From Dipteris shenzhenensis (taxonomy: Eukaryota; Polypodiophyta; Polypodiopsida; Gleicheniales): DNA of 64,000 nt. Of this stretch, positions 8,981 to 19,585 are shown piece by piece (positions within the stretch are counted from its first letter, which is position 1; every line of letters starts with the position of its first letter). The notes under the pieces were generated by a model. The model made no database searches. It had not been told where the DNA came from and was given only the letters and a program-made list of their open reading frames with translations. The stretch lies in the NCBI GenBank assembly GCA_047967505.1, contig CM106538.1; one strand, given 5' to 3'. Made by a program: the position numbers and the translations under genes.

Positions 8981-9017
8981 CTGTACTTTGACTAAGGATA
9001 TTTACATTGTGGTGACA
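8726..9017 (-). repeat. gypsy-1 3' LTR, proximal segment (start of U3)
   Basis: Matches 16,710-17,001. In sense it begins TGTCACCAC at 9,017, right after the polypurine tract. It contains the dyad array described at 8,724-8,980. It now lies immediately upstream of LINE-A in the same orientation. Confidence 0.93.
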
Positions 9018-9030
9018 TCCCCTCGGCTTC
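9018..9030 (-). other. gypsy-1 polypurine tract
   Basis: In sense the sequence GAAGCCGAGGGGA directly precedes the TGTCACC start of the 3' LTR. This is the expected plus-strand DNA priming site. Confidence 0.85.
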
Positions 9031-12000
9031 TATTCAGTTGACCTCAACTGAAAAGCTTCCTTGTAAACATCCTTGTAAACATCCAAAAGCTGTGGATGAT
9101 CGGATAACATGTCTTCGTCCATCCACTTGGCATCTAATGCCGTATAATTCTTGAATTTTACAAGATACCTGTAAAATTCCTTACCCTGAGGGCCTTTACG
9201 TACAGTATGGTACACAATTTGCTCTGGCTGAAGGACTTCCTCCAGCTCATCCACTTCTGGTGGATCTTCTGATACTGGTTCTGTAGGCTCTGGTCCCTCA
9301 AATTTCTTTAGAAGACTCACATGGAATGCATTGTGAATCCTCCAATGCTCTGGCAATGCTAATCTGTATGCAACCTCATTTATTCTCTCTGTAACCCTGA
9401 AAGGGCCATAGTATCTGGGAGATAACTTTGCATACACTTTCTGTTTGCCTTTAAACTTGCGGAGCCTAGCTTTTTCAAACCTCAAAAGTACCCAGTCCCC
9501 TTCCTTGAGATCTAGCTGTCTCCTATGTTTATCTGCAGCCCTTTTATGTTTCTCTTGAGACCTTTCAATTGCTGTCCGGACTTGGCTGTAAGCTGTCTGG
9601 AGGTCTCTTACAAACTGATCAGCTGCAAATATTTCATCTTTAGTCCTCAATATAGGTGGCAAAATCACCTTCCCATATATGACTTCAAAAGGGGCTTTCC
9701 CTGTAGAGCTATGTACTGTATTATTGTAAGCAAACTCTACTAATGGTAGGTACTTTTCCCAGTCTGAACTTTGGTCACCCACGTAGCATTTCAGCATATC
9801 CAAAATGGTAGAATTTGCTACTTCACTTTGACCATCTGTCTGGGGATGGAAAGAAGAAGAAAAATTCAGATTCGTCCCCATGTTATCAAATAAAGCTCTC
9901 CAGAATAGACTGGTCATTCTGGGATCTCGATCACTAACAATGGACTTAGGCATACCATGATGTTTAAAGATTTGTGCCATGAACAGCTTAGCCATATGAT
10001 CTGCCTTTATGGTTTTGCGAACCGGAAGGAAATGAGCTTGCTTGCTGAATCTGTCTATGATAGTCCAGATCCCATCATTCCCTGACTTTGATCTCGGCAA
10101 ATCAAAAATAAAGTCCATTGTAATACTTTCCCATGGTGCCTGAGGCACGGGAAGAGGCATAAGTAGGCCAGGTGCCTTCCGTCTATCATACTTCACTTTC
10201 TGACACGTAAGGCATTCCGTAACAAACTGATGTATATCTTTCCGCATTCCTGGCCAAGAGAAATATCTCTCCAGGGCTAGAGTTGTTGCTGTAATTCCTC
10301 TATGTCCAGCATAGGGAGGTGCATGGCATTCCCCCAAAATCTTTTTCCTCATCTCCTGGGTGATGCATAGGCAATCATCTTTCATTAAATACCCATCTTT
10401 CAGGGAATAGTGACTGGTGGATTGGCCTTCATGCATCTGCTGTAAAATTTCACCAAAATCAGAATCATGAGCATATTGTTCCCTCATGCCTTCCAGGTCC
10501 TGATGATAAGCAATAGTTACATTATTGACCTGGGGTCTTCGGGACAAGGCATCTGCCACTCTGTTCCGAATTCCTGGAGTATGGACAATCTGAAAATGAT
10601 ACATTGATAGCATGTTTGCCCATTTCATATGCTTCTCTGAAAGCTTGGTCTGAGTCAAAAAGTATTTCAGACTTTGGTGATCTGTTTTGACAGTAAAATC
10701 TGCACCCAAAAGATAATGTTTCCATGTATGGATGGCATGAATTACAGCCAATAACTCTTTCTCATAGATTCCTAAATATCTTTCCGCATCCCGAAGTCGT
10801 CTGCTTTCATAGGCTACTACATGACCATTCTGATGCAATGCAGCCCCAACACATTCTCCACAAGCATCGCAATCCACATCAAAACACTGATACAGATCCG
10901 GAACTACCAGAATAGGCTCTGTAGTCAACTTTTCCTTGAGTGTATTGAATGCTTTCTTCTGTGATAATCCCCATGTGAAGGCTGCATTTTTCTTAGTGAG
11001 GTCATGTAATGGAGCTGCGATATCAGCAAAATGTCTGATAAATCTTCTGTAGTAAGAACACAAGCCTAAAAAGCTTCGAACTTCATGCACAGTTTTCAGC
11101 TTTGGCCATTCCTGAATGGCACGGATCTTCGCTGGATCCATTTGTATCCCATTCTTGGATATTATATGCCCCAGATAGTGGATTTCTTCCAGGAAGAATT
11201 CACTTTTCTTGCTGTTTGCATAGAGCTGATGATTTCTCAGCTCTTGAAACACTATAGCAAGATGTTCTCTGTGCTCTTCCTCTGTCTTAGAAAAAACTAA
11301 GATATCATCAAAGAAAGTACCGGTAAAATGCCTGTACTTCCGGAAGATGCGATCCATCATTCTATTGAATGTGGCTGGAGCATTTGTCAACCCAAAAGGC
11401 ATCACTAAGTATTCATACAACCCAAATGTTGTGCGGAATGCTGTCTTGTGCACATCCTGAGGTTGTATCCTCACTTGGTGGTAGCCACTCTTTAAGTCTA
11501 TCCTGCTGAAAACTGAAGCTCCATTTAACTGATCCAGGACATCATCAATACGCGGAATAGGGAATCTATTCTTGATGGTCATTTTATTCAGTGCGCGATA
11601 GTCGACGCACATACGGAATGAACCATCTTTCTTCTGTACTAATAGTACAGGGGAACAAAAAGGAGACGAGCTGGGCTGAATCAACCCTTTGGACAGCAAG
11701 TCCTGTACCTGAGCCATAATCTCCTCTCTCTGAGTCGCACTGACTCTATAAGGGGGTCTGTTTGGTGGTTCACTACCAGGCATTAACTCTATCTGATGAT
11801 CTTCTGGTCTCTCTGGGGGTAACTCCCCTGGCAAAACATCAGGAAAGCAATCTTTAAAGTTTACAAGAAACTGGAACTTATTTTTGTCTGCATCATTCAT
11901 TTCAGCATGCATATCATTCTCTTTTTCTTTTACAAAAACCATGTACGCAGAAATTGCAGACTTTATTGCTTTACTGCATGAAACATCAGATACAATGGGG

Positions 12001-13427
12001 ATAGTGTCCCCTTTATTCCTGGCAATTAAACGCTGATTTTTCCCCCTATGTACAAACTCCAACACTCTTTCAGGAAGAGTCAACTTCACTGCCTTGCGGT
12101 GAAACCAAGGCATCCCCAAAACTACATCATAGTGTTTCAGTGGAGAAATGAAGAAGTCTTCCTGATCCACATAACTCTGAACATGAAGACGGAGCTTCCC
12201 TATCAAGGGAGTAACTGGCACAGGGTTTCCACAAAACATTTGATCGGCATCCAAAGCTCTGCCTAACTCTTCCGTCTTTATTCCCAGCCTCAGGGCTAGA
12301 TCCTCTGATATGAAATTATCAGTAGCCCCTGGATCAAATAAAATTAGCGCTTGCTGGTCTCTAACTTTGCCCCATGATAGCAGCAATTCTCGTTCTTCTT
12401 GGTTCAAAGCATGACCCAGTATATCAGGAATTCCCCCTGCCATTGGCTTTTGCGGTCCTCGTGGCTTCTCTGCCTCTTTTCCCTTCGATGTTGAAGGCTT
12501 TTCTGGGCACTGGGCAGCCACATGCCCCTCTTTACCACACCTGAAGCATTTCCCATCTCTACGGAATTCCGCTATCTGTTCAGGGGTGAATAGAGATTTG
12601 CCCTTATAAGTCTCTGAAAACTGAGTACCCCTTGGCTTCTGAGGCTGAAACCCTTTCTTTTCAGCCTTGGGGGACTCTTTCTTTTCTGATTTTAAAAAAT
12701 CAGTTTTCTTTTTATCAGCACGTCCTGCATGCAAGGATGGCACTGTAGATGGATCTTGTAGCGGCACAAGACTCGCTACTGAGGCTGAATGCATAAGATC
12801 TTGAATATTCTTTGCCCCCAAAGCATTCACTACTGCCTGAATTCTTGGAGTGAGACCTGCTCTGTACTTCCTCATCTGGGTGCCTTTGGAGATCTTTTTG
12901 AACGGTGCAACCTGCAAATAAGCATCCCAAAACTTTTGGTTGTACCCATCCACTGTATCTCCTGCATCCATGTGCAAGCTGTCCCAATCTTGAAGAACAT
13001 GGTCTCTAAACTGTTTAGGCATGAACTGCTGGTAGAAGGCTTTCTTGAAGCCCTTCCACTTCCTTGGGGCTGACCCATCTGTGGTCAGTGCACTCCACCA
13101 TGCACTAGCCGTTGCTGTTAGGTGTAGACTGACCATTCTTAACTTGGAGGATTCTGAAAATTTCTCAGTACCGAATGCAGCATCAAACTGTCTGATAAAC
13201 TGCAATGCTTTGTCTGTATGACCATACTGTCCATTGTAGGTCATAAACTTAACAGATTTTCCTCCCTCTTTAAATTCCCTGGTCGCTTTGGAAGACTTTC
13301 TCTTCCTAGACTTCTCGTGTTTCCTTCTTTTCCTGGATGGTTTATCTGATAAGGAAGAAGACCTGACAAAGTAATGCATAAACTGCCTGTGTGCACAGTG
13401 GCAACACAGATCCCAACGTACAAACAC
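9030..13427 (-). CDS. gag-pol: gypsy-1 gag-pol polyprotein with C-terminal chromodomain
   Basis: 1,465 codons open throughout. Domain order: Arg/Lys/Ser-rich N-terminus; retroviral gag core about 95-195; CCHC knuckle 294-307; aspartic protease with LFDPGAT at 363-369; reverse transcriptase about 535-715 with FFDDIL at 705-710; RNase H about 845-960 (D852, E891, D916); integrase HHCC about 1,035-1,075 and D1105, D1166, E1202 (D-x60-D-x35-E); GPY/F motif (YYGPF) near 1,340; chromodomain-like block about 1,395-1,450 ([21 protein letters not shown]). The domain order defines a chromovirus. The frame begins with GTG, not ATG, so the true N-terminus is probably upstream, perhaps through splicing or a frameshift with the 14,515-14,814 ORF. 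Confidence 0.95.
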   Translation of the reverse strand: MFVRWDLCCHCAHRQFMHYFVRSSSLSDKPSRKRRKHEKSRKRKSSKATREFKEGGKSVKFMTYNGQYGHTDKALQFIRQFDAAFGTEKFSESSKLRMVSLHLTATASAWWSALTTDGSAPRKWKGFKKAFYQQFMPKQFRDHVLQDWDSLHMDAGDTVDGYNQKFWDAYLQVAPFKKISKGTQMRKYRAGLTPRIQAVVNALGAKNIQDLMHSASVASLVPLQDPSTVPSLHAGRADKKKTDFLKSEKKESPKAEKKGFQPQKPRGTQFSETYKGKSLFTPEQIAEFRRDGKCFRCGKEGHVAAQCPEKPSTSKGKEAEKPRGPQKPMAGGIPDILGHALNQEERELLLSWGKVRDQQALILFDPGATDNFISEDLALRLGIKTEELGRALDADQMFCGNPVPVTPLIGKLRLHVQSYVDQEDFFISPLKHYDVVLGMPWFHRKAVKLTLPERVLEFVHRGKNQRLIARNKGDTIPIVSDVSCSKAIKSAISAYMVFVKEKENDMHAEMNDADKNKFQFLVNFKDCFPDVLPGELPPERPEDHQIELMPGSEPPNRPPYRVSATQREEIMAQVQDLLSKGLIQPSSSPFCSPVLLVQKKDGSFRMCVDYRALNKMTIKNRFPIPRIDDVLDQLNGASVFSRIDLKSGYHQVRIQPQDVHKTAFRTTFGLYEYLVMPFGLTNAPATFNRMMDRIFRKYRHFTGTFFDDILVFSKTEEEHREHLAIVFQELRNHQLYANSKKSEFFLEEIHYLGHIISKNGIQMDPAKIRAIQEWPKLKTVHEVRSFLGLCSYYRRFIRHFADIAAPLHDLTKKNAAFTWGLSQKKAFNTLKEKLTTEPILVVPDLYQCFDVDCDACGECVGAALHQNGHVVAYESRRLRDAERYLGIYEKELLAVIHAIHTWKHYLLGADFTVKTDHQSLKYFLTQTKLSEKHMKWANMLSMYHFQIVHTPGIRNRVADALSRRPQVNNVTIAYHQDLEGMREQYAHDSDFGEILQQMHEGQSTSHYSLKDGYLMKDDCLCITQEMRKKILGECHAPPYAGHRGITATTLALERYFSWPGMRKDIHQFVTECLTCQKVKYDRRKAPGLLMPLPVPQAPWESITMDFIFDLPRSKSGNDGIWTIIDRFSKQAHFLPVRKTIKADHMAKLFMAQIFKHHGMPKSIVSDRDPRMTSLFWRALFDNMGTNLNFSSSFHPQTDGQSEVANSTILDMLKCYVGDQSSDWEKYLPLVEFAYNNTVHSSTGKAPFEVIYGKVILPPILRTKDEIFAADQFVRDLQTAYSQVRTAIERSQEKHKRAADKHRRQLDLKEGDWVLLRFEKARLRKFKGKQKVYAKLSPRYYGPFRVTERINEVAYRLALPEHWRIHNAFHVSLLKKFEGPEPTEPVSEDPPEVDELEEVLQPEQIVYHTVRKGPQGKEFYRYLVKFKNYTALDAKWMDEDMLSDHPQLLDVYKDVYKEAFQLRSTE

Positions 13428-14514
13428 CGAAAAGAAGATCTTTTGAGCACTGTCAACGATGGACAGTTAGGGACCGAGTAAACTCTATGCGCCCTGGCCA
13501 AGCGTGGCTCAACTGAGATTTTCTAAGTGCCGTATACAAAATGTGACCTGCAAAGAAATGTCACTGATACACTGCGGAAAACGAGACCAATGTGGGCACC
13601 CTGGCTCCACACTGCCTCAAGGCATACACAGCATACACTTCCAGGCAAAAGCCCTTTGAAATTGTCACCCGAAAACTGAGATTTGCACTCAGCAAAAGCA
13701 TAAAAGCCCTCTGCAAATTAAGGCATCTGACCTTCCCGAAAAATAACTGTGCAACTACCACACACTGTGGCACTAGTCACCTCAAGCACGAGGGACACGA
13801 GTGTACTTGCTGTACCTCAAACACACAGTTTTAGAACTGAAAAAATTCCGGGAATGCATCAAGAAAAAACCTCGTTGTACTTTTGTACCAACATATTACT
13901 TTTTGCTTGATCGAAGCCATGTGTCCATTCTTCTGTGCCAATGGAATGTGAACATGTTGATTAATGCATGGTTCTACTTGTTTATTTTGTATGAACCAGC
14001 ATGGATGACATTATATTTCATGGGTTACCAACCTTGGCATGTAGCCATGAAATGGTACAATTGTAATCAGTAGAACTTGCACCATTGAGGTTAGGAAGGG
14101 TTGGTGTCTTCGTCTTTTTGTTCCAAAATGGACTATCCATTGGAAGTGCTAGGTGTTAAGGGGATTCTAGGCACCACACTTAGGACAAACATAGAGTAAT
14201 ACTGTGGTCTTGGTCGAAGCTCCTAGCACTAGCATTAGGGAAATTTGGAGCTCATTTTGGGGCCCTCTAAGGACTTCCCTTCAGAATATTCTCTCAAAAA
14301 ATGGGGGCATGGATAATTTTTTGCAGATTAGGTCAAAACTTGTCGGACTTGGTAGTCTCTTTGAGGGCTTTCCAATGATATATACCATGATGGGGTTTGG
14401 ACATGGGAATGGAAAGATACATGGAAGATTCCTTTCTTATAGGAGAATATTCACATTACATTCCTTTCTGATAGGAGAAGTCGAATTCGAGGTAGACGGT
14501 GATGGACTAGGAGA
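13428..14514 (-). other. Spacer between two gag-like ORFs of gypsy-1 (possible intron)
   Basis: No domain is recognisable in any frame. Flanking ORFs are both rich in Arg/Lys/Ser where they face this spacer. A phase-matched pair exists in sense: a weak donor at 14,551 (CG|GTCCC) and an acceptor ending at 13,363 (TTTGTCAG|G). Joining CG to G preserves the frame. This is a hypothesis only; the donor is poor. Confidence 0.3.
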
Positions 14515-14814
14515 TCAGTGATGATGCCTCGATCTCTTTTTTCTATGGGACCGTCTCTTATGAGATCTATGAGATCTCTCTCTGTCAGGCTGTACACGAG
14601 AGTGTGCCTCTGGCATTGGCACGTCATATACTGGATTAGGCATAGCTTCTGCTGGAAACAAATGCTGAGCCCTGGGATCCCTTTTTAGATTTTCCAGCTC
14701 TTGTATACGAGTGCATACCATCTGTTCAAATTCTTGTTGAGTTTGCGGCACATTTCTCTGTCCTGGATGTACATCCCTATCTTGTGAATCCCACTGGATA
14801 GGTGATTGATCCAT
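14515..14814 (-). CDS. gypsy-1 upstream ORF, likely gag N-terminus
   Basis: 99 codons from a true ATG at 14,814 to TGA. It is acidic and Gln-rich at first, with a short helical segment (QQEFEQMVCTRIQELENLKRD), then strongly basic at the end (SHKRRSHRKKRSRHHH). The main gag-pol frame also begins with a basic Ser/Arg/Lys run, so this ORF looks like the separated N-terminal piece of gag rather than an unrelated protein. Alternatively it is an independent leader ORF. It has no catalytic motif. Confidence 0.5.
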   Translation of the reverse strand: MDQSPIQWDSQDRDVHPGQRNVPQTQQEFEQMVCTRIQELENLKRDPRAQHLFPAEAMPNPVYDVPMPEAHSRVQPDRERSHRSHKRRSHRKKRSRHHH

Positions 14815-15185
14815 ATTCTGAGATCTGCAGATTTCTCACACAGTGTGGGTAACTGATGCACACTACCTTTGCTTTTCCAACAAAAAAAGTACCTCAACAA
14901 GAGGTGTTTTGCATTTACAATCTATGCCAGTACTGGCTGTCAGTTCAAGGCATATACCCACACAATTGCCAAAGCATCAACAATATATATTCCCCTTTTC
15001 TGGCTGCTGCAGATGGCTTCAAAAGGCATCTGTTTCCCCTTCTCTGTGCGCAAAGGCATGCATCTCTTTTATTTCTGCAAAACTCTGATTTTCTCTGTTT
15101 TCTGCTGATTCTCTGACAGTAAAATGATTACCAGATAGGGGGATATTGATGGCAAAAACTGTCTCTGTAACTCTTTTTTTTTTTG

Positions 15186-15400
15186 GTGAACAGTGACCAG
15201 ATGGGTAACTACTGGTTACATTAACCAGATCAGTCCTGTTCTGGTCTGGTTAGATGTCTGTAACTTGGCCACTAACTGAACCAAACTGGTTAACTGCACC
15301 AGTCCAGTCTGGTTAGGCTGTCCTCTGACCAAATCCCTAACCAGGGTCAGCTAACTGCAGTTAGCTTGAACAAGGTCACACTAACCACAGGTCTGCCAGC
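15186..15400. repeat. AACCAG/CTGGTT dyad cluster in the gypsy-1 leader
   Basis: The segment repeatedly alternates CTGGTT and AACCAG words (for example ACTGGTTACATTAACCAG and TTCTGGTCTGGTT), producing overlapping inverted repeats. A comparable but distinct dyad-rich tract occurs at 53,060-53,230. The role is unknown; RNA structure in the leader is one possibility. Confidence 0.5.
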
Positions 15401-15407
15401 CTGGCTG

Positions 15408-15530
15408 CCACGTGTCAGTGTGCCACGTCAGCTCTGAGCTGGATGCCACATCATCTGCCACCTGGCTAGGCGCCACGTCAGCGCAGTACTTGTGTCTGCC
15501 ATGTCATAAAAAACCACATCAGCCTAAGGT
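15408..15530. repeat. GCCACGTCA-type repeats in the gypsy-1 leader
   Basis: About eight copies of a GCCACGT/GCCACAT word in 120 bp (for example TGCCACGTGTCAG and GTGCCACGTCAGC). Related word clusters occur at 31,690-32,165 and 43,010-43,150. CACGTG/ACGT cores resemble plant bZIP/bHLH sites, but the position in the leader makes an RNA-level role equally possible. Confidence 0.6.
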
Positions 15531-15539
15531 TTCCAGACC

Positions 15540-16076
15540 TTGGCTGGTGGTCAGTGTCGCGCATCGCGCCGACGCCTTCTGCGTGTCTGAATGAAGGTCC
15601 ATCAGCCTTCCCCGTCCGGCGACGTCTTCCAAACACTCGTCCTTTGTCTCACTGGAGCGCATAAACTTGCTGCAGGCAGGAGAAAAAGGCAAAGCGCTCT
15701 TTTGATGGCTTTCCAAATAACGACGAACACACAAGAAGGAAGAGATCGCCCGCGTAAAGCCAATACGATCCTCCTCCCGACCGAGATATCTGCTTTGGGT
15801 GTCCTGCACACAGCCCGTGCAACAGAAGTCCAAGAAACCGAAAATGACAAGCACCGATGCTTCTCCGTCTTGCGATGCCAAACCATTATCGGCTGGCCAA
15901 ACTATTCATGGAGTAGTCGATGGTTCGTTCGGTGCAGGGTCACCTTGTCTTTGGTTTGGGTTACACAGATAACCCCACGCGGAAAACAAGAGCGTTGCCA
16001 CCAGTGCATTCACACGTGATAACGCTACCCCTCCTGCTCTTGGATCGTCACGCTCTAAAAAGAGCGATGAAAATTC
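15540..16076 (-). other. gypsy-1 leader between repeats and primer site
   Basis: Short overlapping open frames occur on both strands, but none has a recognisable domain. The last part before the primer site (CTTGGATCGTCACG...GGCTCTGATACCA) closely resembles 50,816-50,863, which identifies the second element of this family. Confidence 0.6.
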
Positions 16077-16089
16077 GGCTCTGATACCA
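16077..16089 (-). other. gypsy-1 primer binding site (initiator Met tRNA)
   Basis: In sense TGGTATCAGAGCC starts one base after the end of the 5' LTR. This is the standard complement of the 3' end of plant initiator-Met tRNA used to prime minus-strand DNA. Confidence 0.93.
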
Positions 16090-16090
16090 A

Positions 16091-17001
16091 TAAAACCAGA
16101 CTGACTGTGAAAGATAGCTATAGAACAGGATTTATGTTCTCAAAAACTCTCCCTCACTCCCTCTCTCTGGAGATGCACTAGGGCCCAGGACAAATTGTTG
16201 GGCTGGACCCCCCCGAAGGTCTTTATTCATTTCAGAAATTCAATACAGAAGTTCAGCTTAAAGCTGTCTCGTAAGTCTCTCTCTCAAAACGTGAAAAATC
16301 CCTCTTTTACAAGAGCTTCAAGCCCCATTCAAATTGGCAACATGCCACTTGTCTAAAATCTAAAGTAAATCCTATTACAAGCCACTAAGGGCCATTCTGG
16401 AGTCTTCAAAACCCTCGGTCACACGAACCGCTTCCTAGATGCTTGTCAGGCTCCCATTTCGCTTAGGAAAAATAATCCTTGCTAGTACCTGCAACAATTA
16501 ATTAAAGCGCACCACCATGGTACCCATTAATTGTTAGCGCTTTGCATGCAAATAACACACTGTGGACTAATCCTAGTCACGGTGGGCGTCCCCACTAAAC
16601 ACATGTGCACTTCTAAACAAATATATATATATACAGAGAAAAAATATATATATATATATTTTCTCTGGTTGACTGGGATCAACACTCTTGATTATAATTA
16701 AAGAGCTTTGACCAAGGGTCAAGGCGCTTTAATTATAGCCAAGTCTCTCCAACCGAAGTTGGCACATCTTGGTTAACCGGGGTTAACCCTCTTGGCGCAT
16801 GCCAAGTCTTGTTGACCGAAGTCAACACTCTCTGACCGCAGTCAGGTTTACTTGACTGGAGTCAAGTATCTTTGACCGTAGTCAATCCTTTGACCATTAA
16901 AATAACTCTTTGACCATAATTAACACATATAAAACTCTTTAATTATGATCTAATAAATGGTCAACTGTACTTTGACTAAGGATATTTACATTGTGGTGAC
17001 A
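16091..17001 (-). repeat. gypsy-1 5' LTR (intact, 911 bp)
   Basis: Sense start TGTCACCAC at 17,001, sense end GGTTTTA at 16,091. It contains the dyad array at about 16,708-16,964, the TATA-rich palindrome at 16,634-16,667 and AATAAA in the R region. It is nearly identical to the split left LTR. Confidence 0.95.
16695..16735. repeat. 41-bp imperfect palindrome in the gypsy LTR (LINE-A target)
   Basis: Arms of 19 bp (TAATTAAAGAGCTTTGACC and its near-complement) match at 17 of 19 positions around a 3-nt centre. In the left LTR the LINE target duplication is exactly the first 15 bases of this arm. Confidence 0.85.
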
Positions 17002-17006
17002 TATTC
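17002..17006. repeat. Target site duplication (right) of gypsy-1
   Basis: TATTC, the partner of 753-757. Confidence 0.9.
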
Positions 17007-17569
17007 ATAGCCCAAAGACTACACATTGGCAAGCTGTAAAACACATCTTCCATTATTTGCAAGGCACAAAGTCTTATGGCTTGATGTTTACCAGGGGGGG
17101 TGACTTGTAGATGCATGCTTATAGTGATTTAGATTGGGATGGAGACTATGATACCAGGCAGTCCACTAGTGGTAATTGTTTCTTTTTGGGCAAAGCTTGC
17201 ATTTCTTAGCTGAGCAAGAAGCAATCTACAGTGGCTACTTCCTCATGTGAAGCTGAGTACAGGGCAGCTTTCACAGCGACAATTGAATGTGTTTGGCTGT
17301 GTCGTTTGCTTGCTGATCTTTGTCTCTTATTGGGGGTCCTCCAATTCTTACTAATAGTCAGAGTATTATAGCAGTGGCAAAGAATCCTGTGTTTCATGCT
17401 TGCACGAAGCACATAGAGATTCATTATCATTATGTCAGAGAGAAGTTGCAGACATCTTCACCAAAGTACTTCCACGTGAGAAGTTTGAGGCATTTCGTAG
17501 TGTCCTAAACTTAACTCCTTTTGGTGATTGATCACTACCTTGTACAACATATTGGCACTGCAGGGGGGG
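17007..17569 (+). pseudogene. copia-1 element, RNase H part (3' portion)
   Basis: Continues the frame broken at 757: an HSPKTTHWQAVKHIFHYLQGT block, then the RNase H segment around YSDLDWDGDYDTRQSTSG, SSCEAEYRA and NPVFHACTKHIEIHYHYVREK, and the terminal copia LPREKFEAFRS-like tail. Stops and small shifts are present (for example TAG after GGDL and TAG after KACIS). The segment ends at a polypurine run (GCAGGGGGGG, about 17,560-17,569). Confidence 0.9.
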
Positions 17570-17820
17570 TGTTAGAATTATTATTATATTCTAAGTAGTG
17601 GCCAATGTATTGTAATAAGTAGGTAAGGGGCACTTTTCCCTCATTGAGGTTTTTTCCCTAACCACAGTCCAACCCCTAACTACGGTTAGTGGATAGGATA
17701 GGGTTTTCTCATTTAGACAAAACCCCTCACTTCAGTCTTGTACTTCACTCATTCGATTCAGTTGTTCAGCTTCTACTCTTGCTCTCTACTCTCCATTGTT
17801 TAGAGGTACTTCTCATTACA
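17570..17820 (+). repeat. copia-1 3' LTR (end uncertain)
   Basis: TGTTAGAATT immediately follows the polypurine tract, as expected for an LTR start. A CA at 17,820 (CTCATTACA) would give a 251-bp LTR, but no partner LTR or target duplication is visible, so the right edge is a guess. Confidence 0.5.
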
Positions 17821-18990
17821 TGAAGTGGTCTAGATGGGATAGAGGTCTCGCTTCCTCTATAGGCTCTTTTAAGGATTTCAAAAAACTTTTAGATGGTCAT
17901 ACACTCCAATTAGCAAATGACCTCAGAGGAAGTGCAAGGAGAGTTCAGCAGAGTAATGTTGTCATACATTGGATGGAGTTGATACAGATCATAGGCCTCA
18001 TCATTGCTCTACTTGGTTTGGGGATTTTTATGAGGTCAAGTATCCCATTACAAGTCATAGGACTACGATGAGGCTCAGATGGGGATGCCTTGGTTTTTTA
18101 TATTCACTTTGGGGGGGTAGATTGTCTTGGTTTAGAGATGAGGATATCCTTACAAATGCTGTTTCACAGTTTATTAGGGTTCTAGGATATGTGGGGCAAT
18201 GTTCATTGGCCTCAGGATGGTATCTAGACCCTAACTCGGATCACATTCCCTTGGGTGCATGGAGGATGGTGTCTCCATAAAATATTTGCAGTGGGATCCA
18301 AGGTGTAGGAATGGATTGATTTAGGGCATCAAAAAGATAATCCCCTTCTTCCGCTACTCATGGTTAGTAATGTGAGGAAATTTCAGCTCAGCCTTAGAGG
18401 TTGGAAGCCAAATAGAGCTCCTCATTGGAAGAAATTTCAGATTGCTACCGATCACACTTTATTGCCTCTCTGTTTTTCATGATCTTGGGTTTGGTGGCTT
18501 GGCTCTCTCTTTTAGTACTTCATGTCTTTTGTGAGAGGCATGACTCTTCTTGGGCTCTTACAGCTCGGCGACATTTAGTTGGTCATGTTCTCTCTGTAAT
18601 GTTCCCGGATCTCCTTACAGACCTACACATGTCGCGGTGGATACTTTGTAGCAGATTTTGGCGAGCATTTCAGCGTGGCATGTTTGGAGATCTAGATGCA
18701 CAGAGGCTTTGGATAGGTCCCAAGTCCACCCTTCACACACATAGGCTAGTATTTGGATACATGCTGTACACACTTTGATAGCCAGTTGGGATGCATGGGT
18801 CTTCTTGGGTGGATTTTTCCATAGAGGATGGTTTTCCTCAGTTGAGTGGCTCCTCGTTTATTCGGAGTCCACCTCAAGGCTGAGGTGGCACTTCAGCCTC
18901 AACCTTGGTGCTTTTCTACCTAGCACACTTTTGGCCCACTTGGGGTGTTTTGTTTCTCACCTTGCATGATGTGTTTGTGCCATGAGCATT
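17821..18990 (+). pseudogene. Degenerate LINE relic (3' part best preserved)
   Basis: Open segments in shifting frames look retroelement-derived. The last 370 bp match 30,795-31,180, including the words CTAGATGCACAGAGGC and GGCTCCTCGTTT followed by CGGAGTCCAC. Translated, the 3' part gives a TSRLRWHFS-like block comparable to TQGLRWHYS near the end of LINE-A ORF2, so it is probably a LINE 3' end. The 5' half (17,821-18,400) is not confidently assigned. Confidence 0.45.
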
Positions 18991-19585
18991 GCTCTTGTTG
19001 GTTTCTTCTATACTTAAAAGAGAAGTCTTTTCATTGAAGAAGAAGAGAGTATTTAATGTCATTGCCGATCCAAAAGGCCAAATACAACTATAGCCGTTAG
19101 GGGGGAGCACAAGCTGAATGAAGATGGAGAGAGGCATATTGCTCCTTTGCTCCTTTCTAGGCAGAGGATGGAGGCTGAGGCTGAGGAGGTGTAAGCTGTC
19201 GAAGGCTCATCTGTTGGGTGAGGTTTGATATATAAATGTGGGGCATCTAACTCCTTATATAGCTTTTAGGGCTGGAAATCAGCTGATTGGTTTGTGGGCT
19301 AGTTGACTGGCACAAACTCCACCGACTTGTTGATGTCACCTGACCCTGCTACCAACGTAAACAATGTAGCCTGTATGGCTGCTGTCCTTAGCTGCCAACA
19401 GAGAGAAGGGGGGTGGGGGCAAGCAAGGTGGCCTTGCCATTCCCATGGCATCACCATCCATTGACATTGGAATTACGGAAGACATGTCGCCTTCTTGTAA
19501 GCTGAAAGGAGGTGAGGGTAACCTGATAGAAAATCTCATCGACCCATGGTGCTTTTCTCAACCTGGAGTGTCGGGACTTTACAAA
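18991..19585. other. No gene recognised
   Basis: Short open frames on both strands without domain or composition support. No repeat or RNA gene was recognised. Confidence 0.5.

Larger units (their letters stand above)
758..17001 (-). mobile_element. gypsy-1: near-intact Ty3/gypsy chromovirus, with a LINE nested in its 3' LTR
   Basis: In minus-strand order the element has a 5' LTR (17,001-16,091), a primer binding site, a leader, an open gag-pol frame of 1,465 codons, a polypurine tract and a 3' LTR. The 3' LTR is 9,017-8,726 plus 1,376-758, split by a LINE. Both LTRs total exactly 911 bp and show only about seven differences by eye, so insertion was recent. LTR ends are 5'-TG...TA-3' and are flanked by a TATTC duplication. 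The chromodomain-like tail of the polyprotein places it among chromoviruses. It lies inside copia-1 and carries LINE-A in the same orientation. With an uninterrupted pol it may still be, or recently was, autonomous. Confidence 0.95.
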
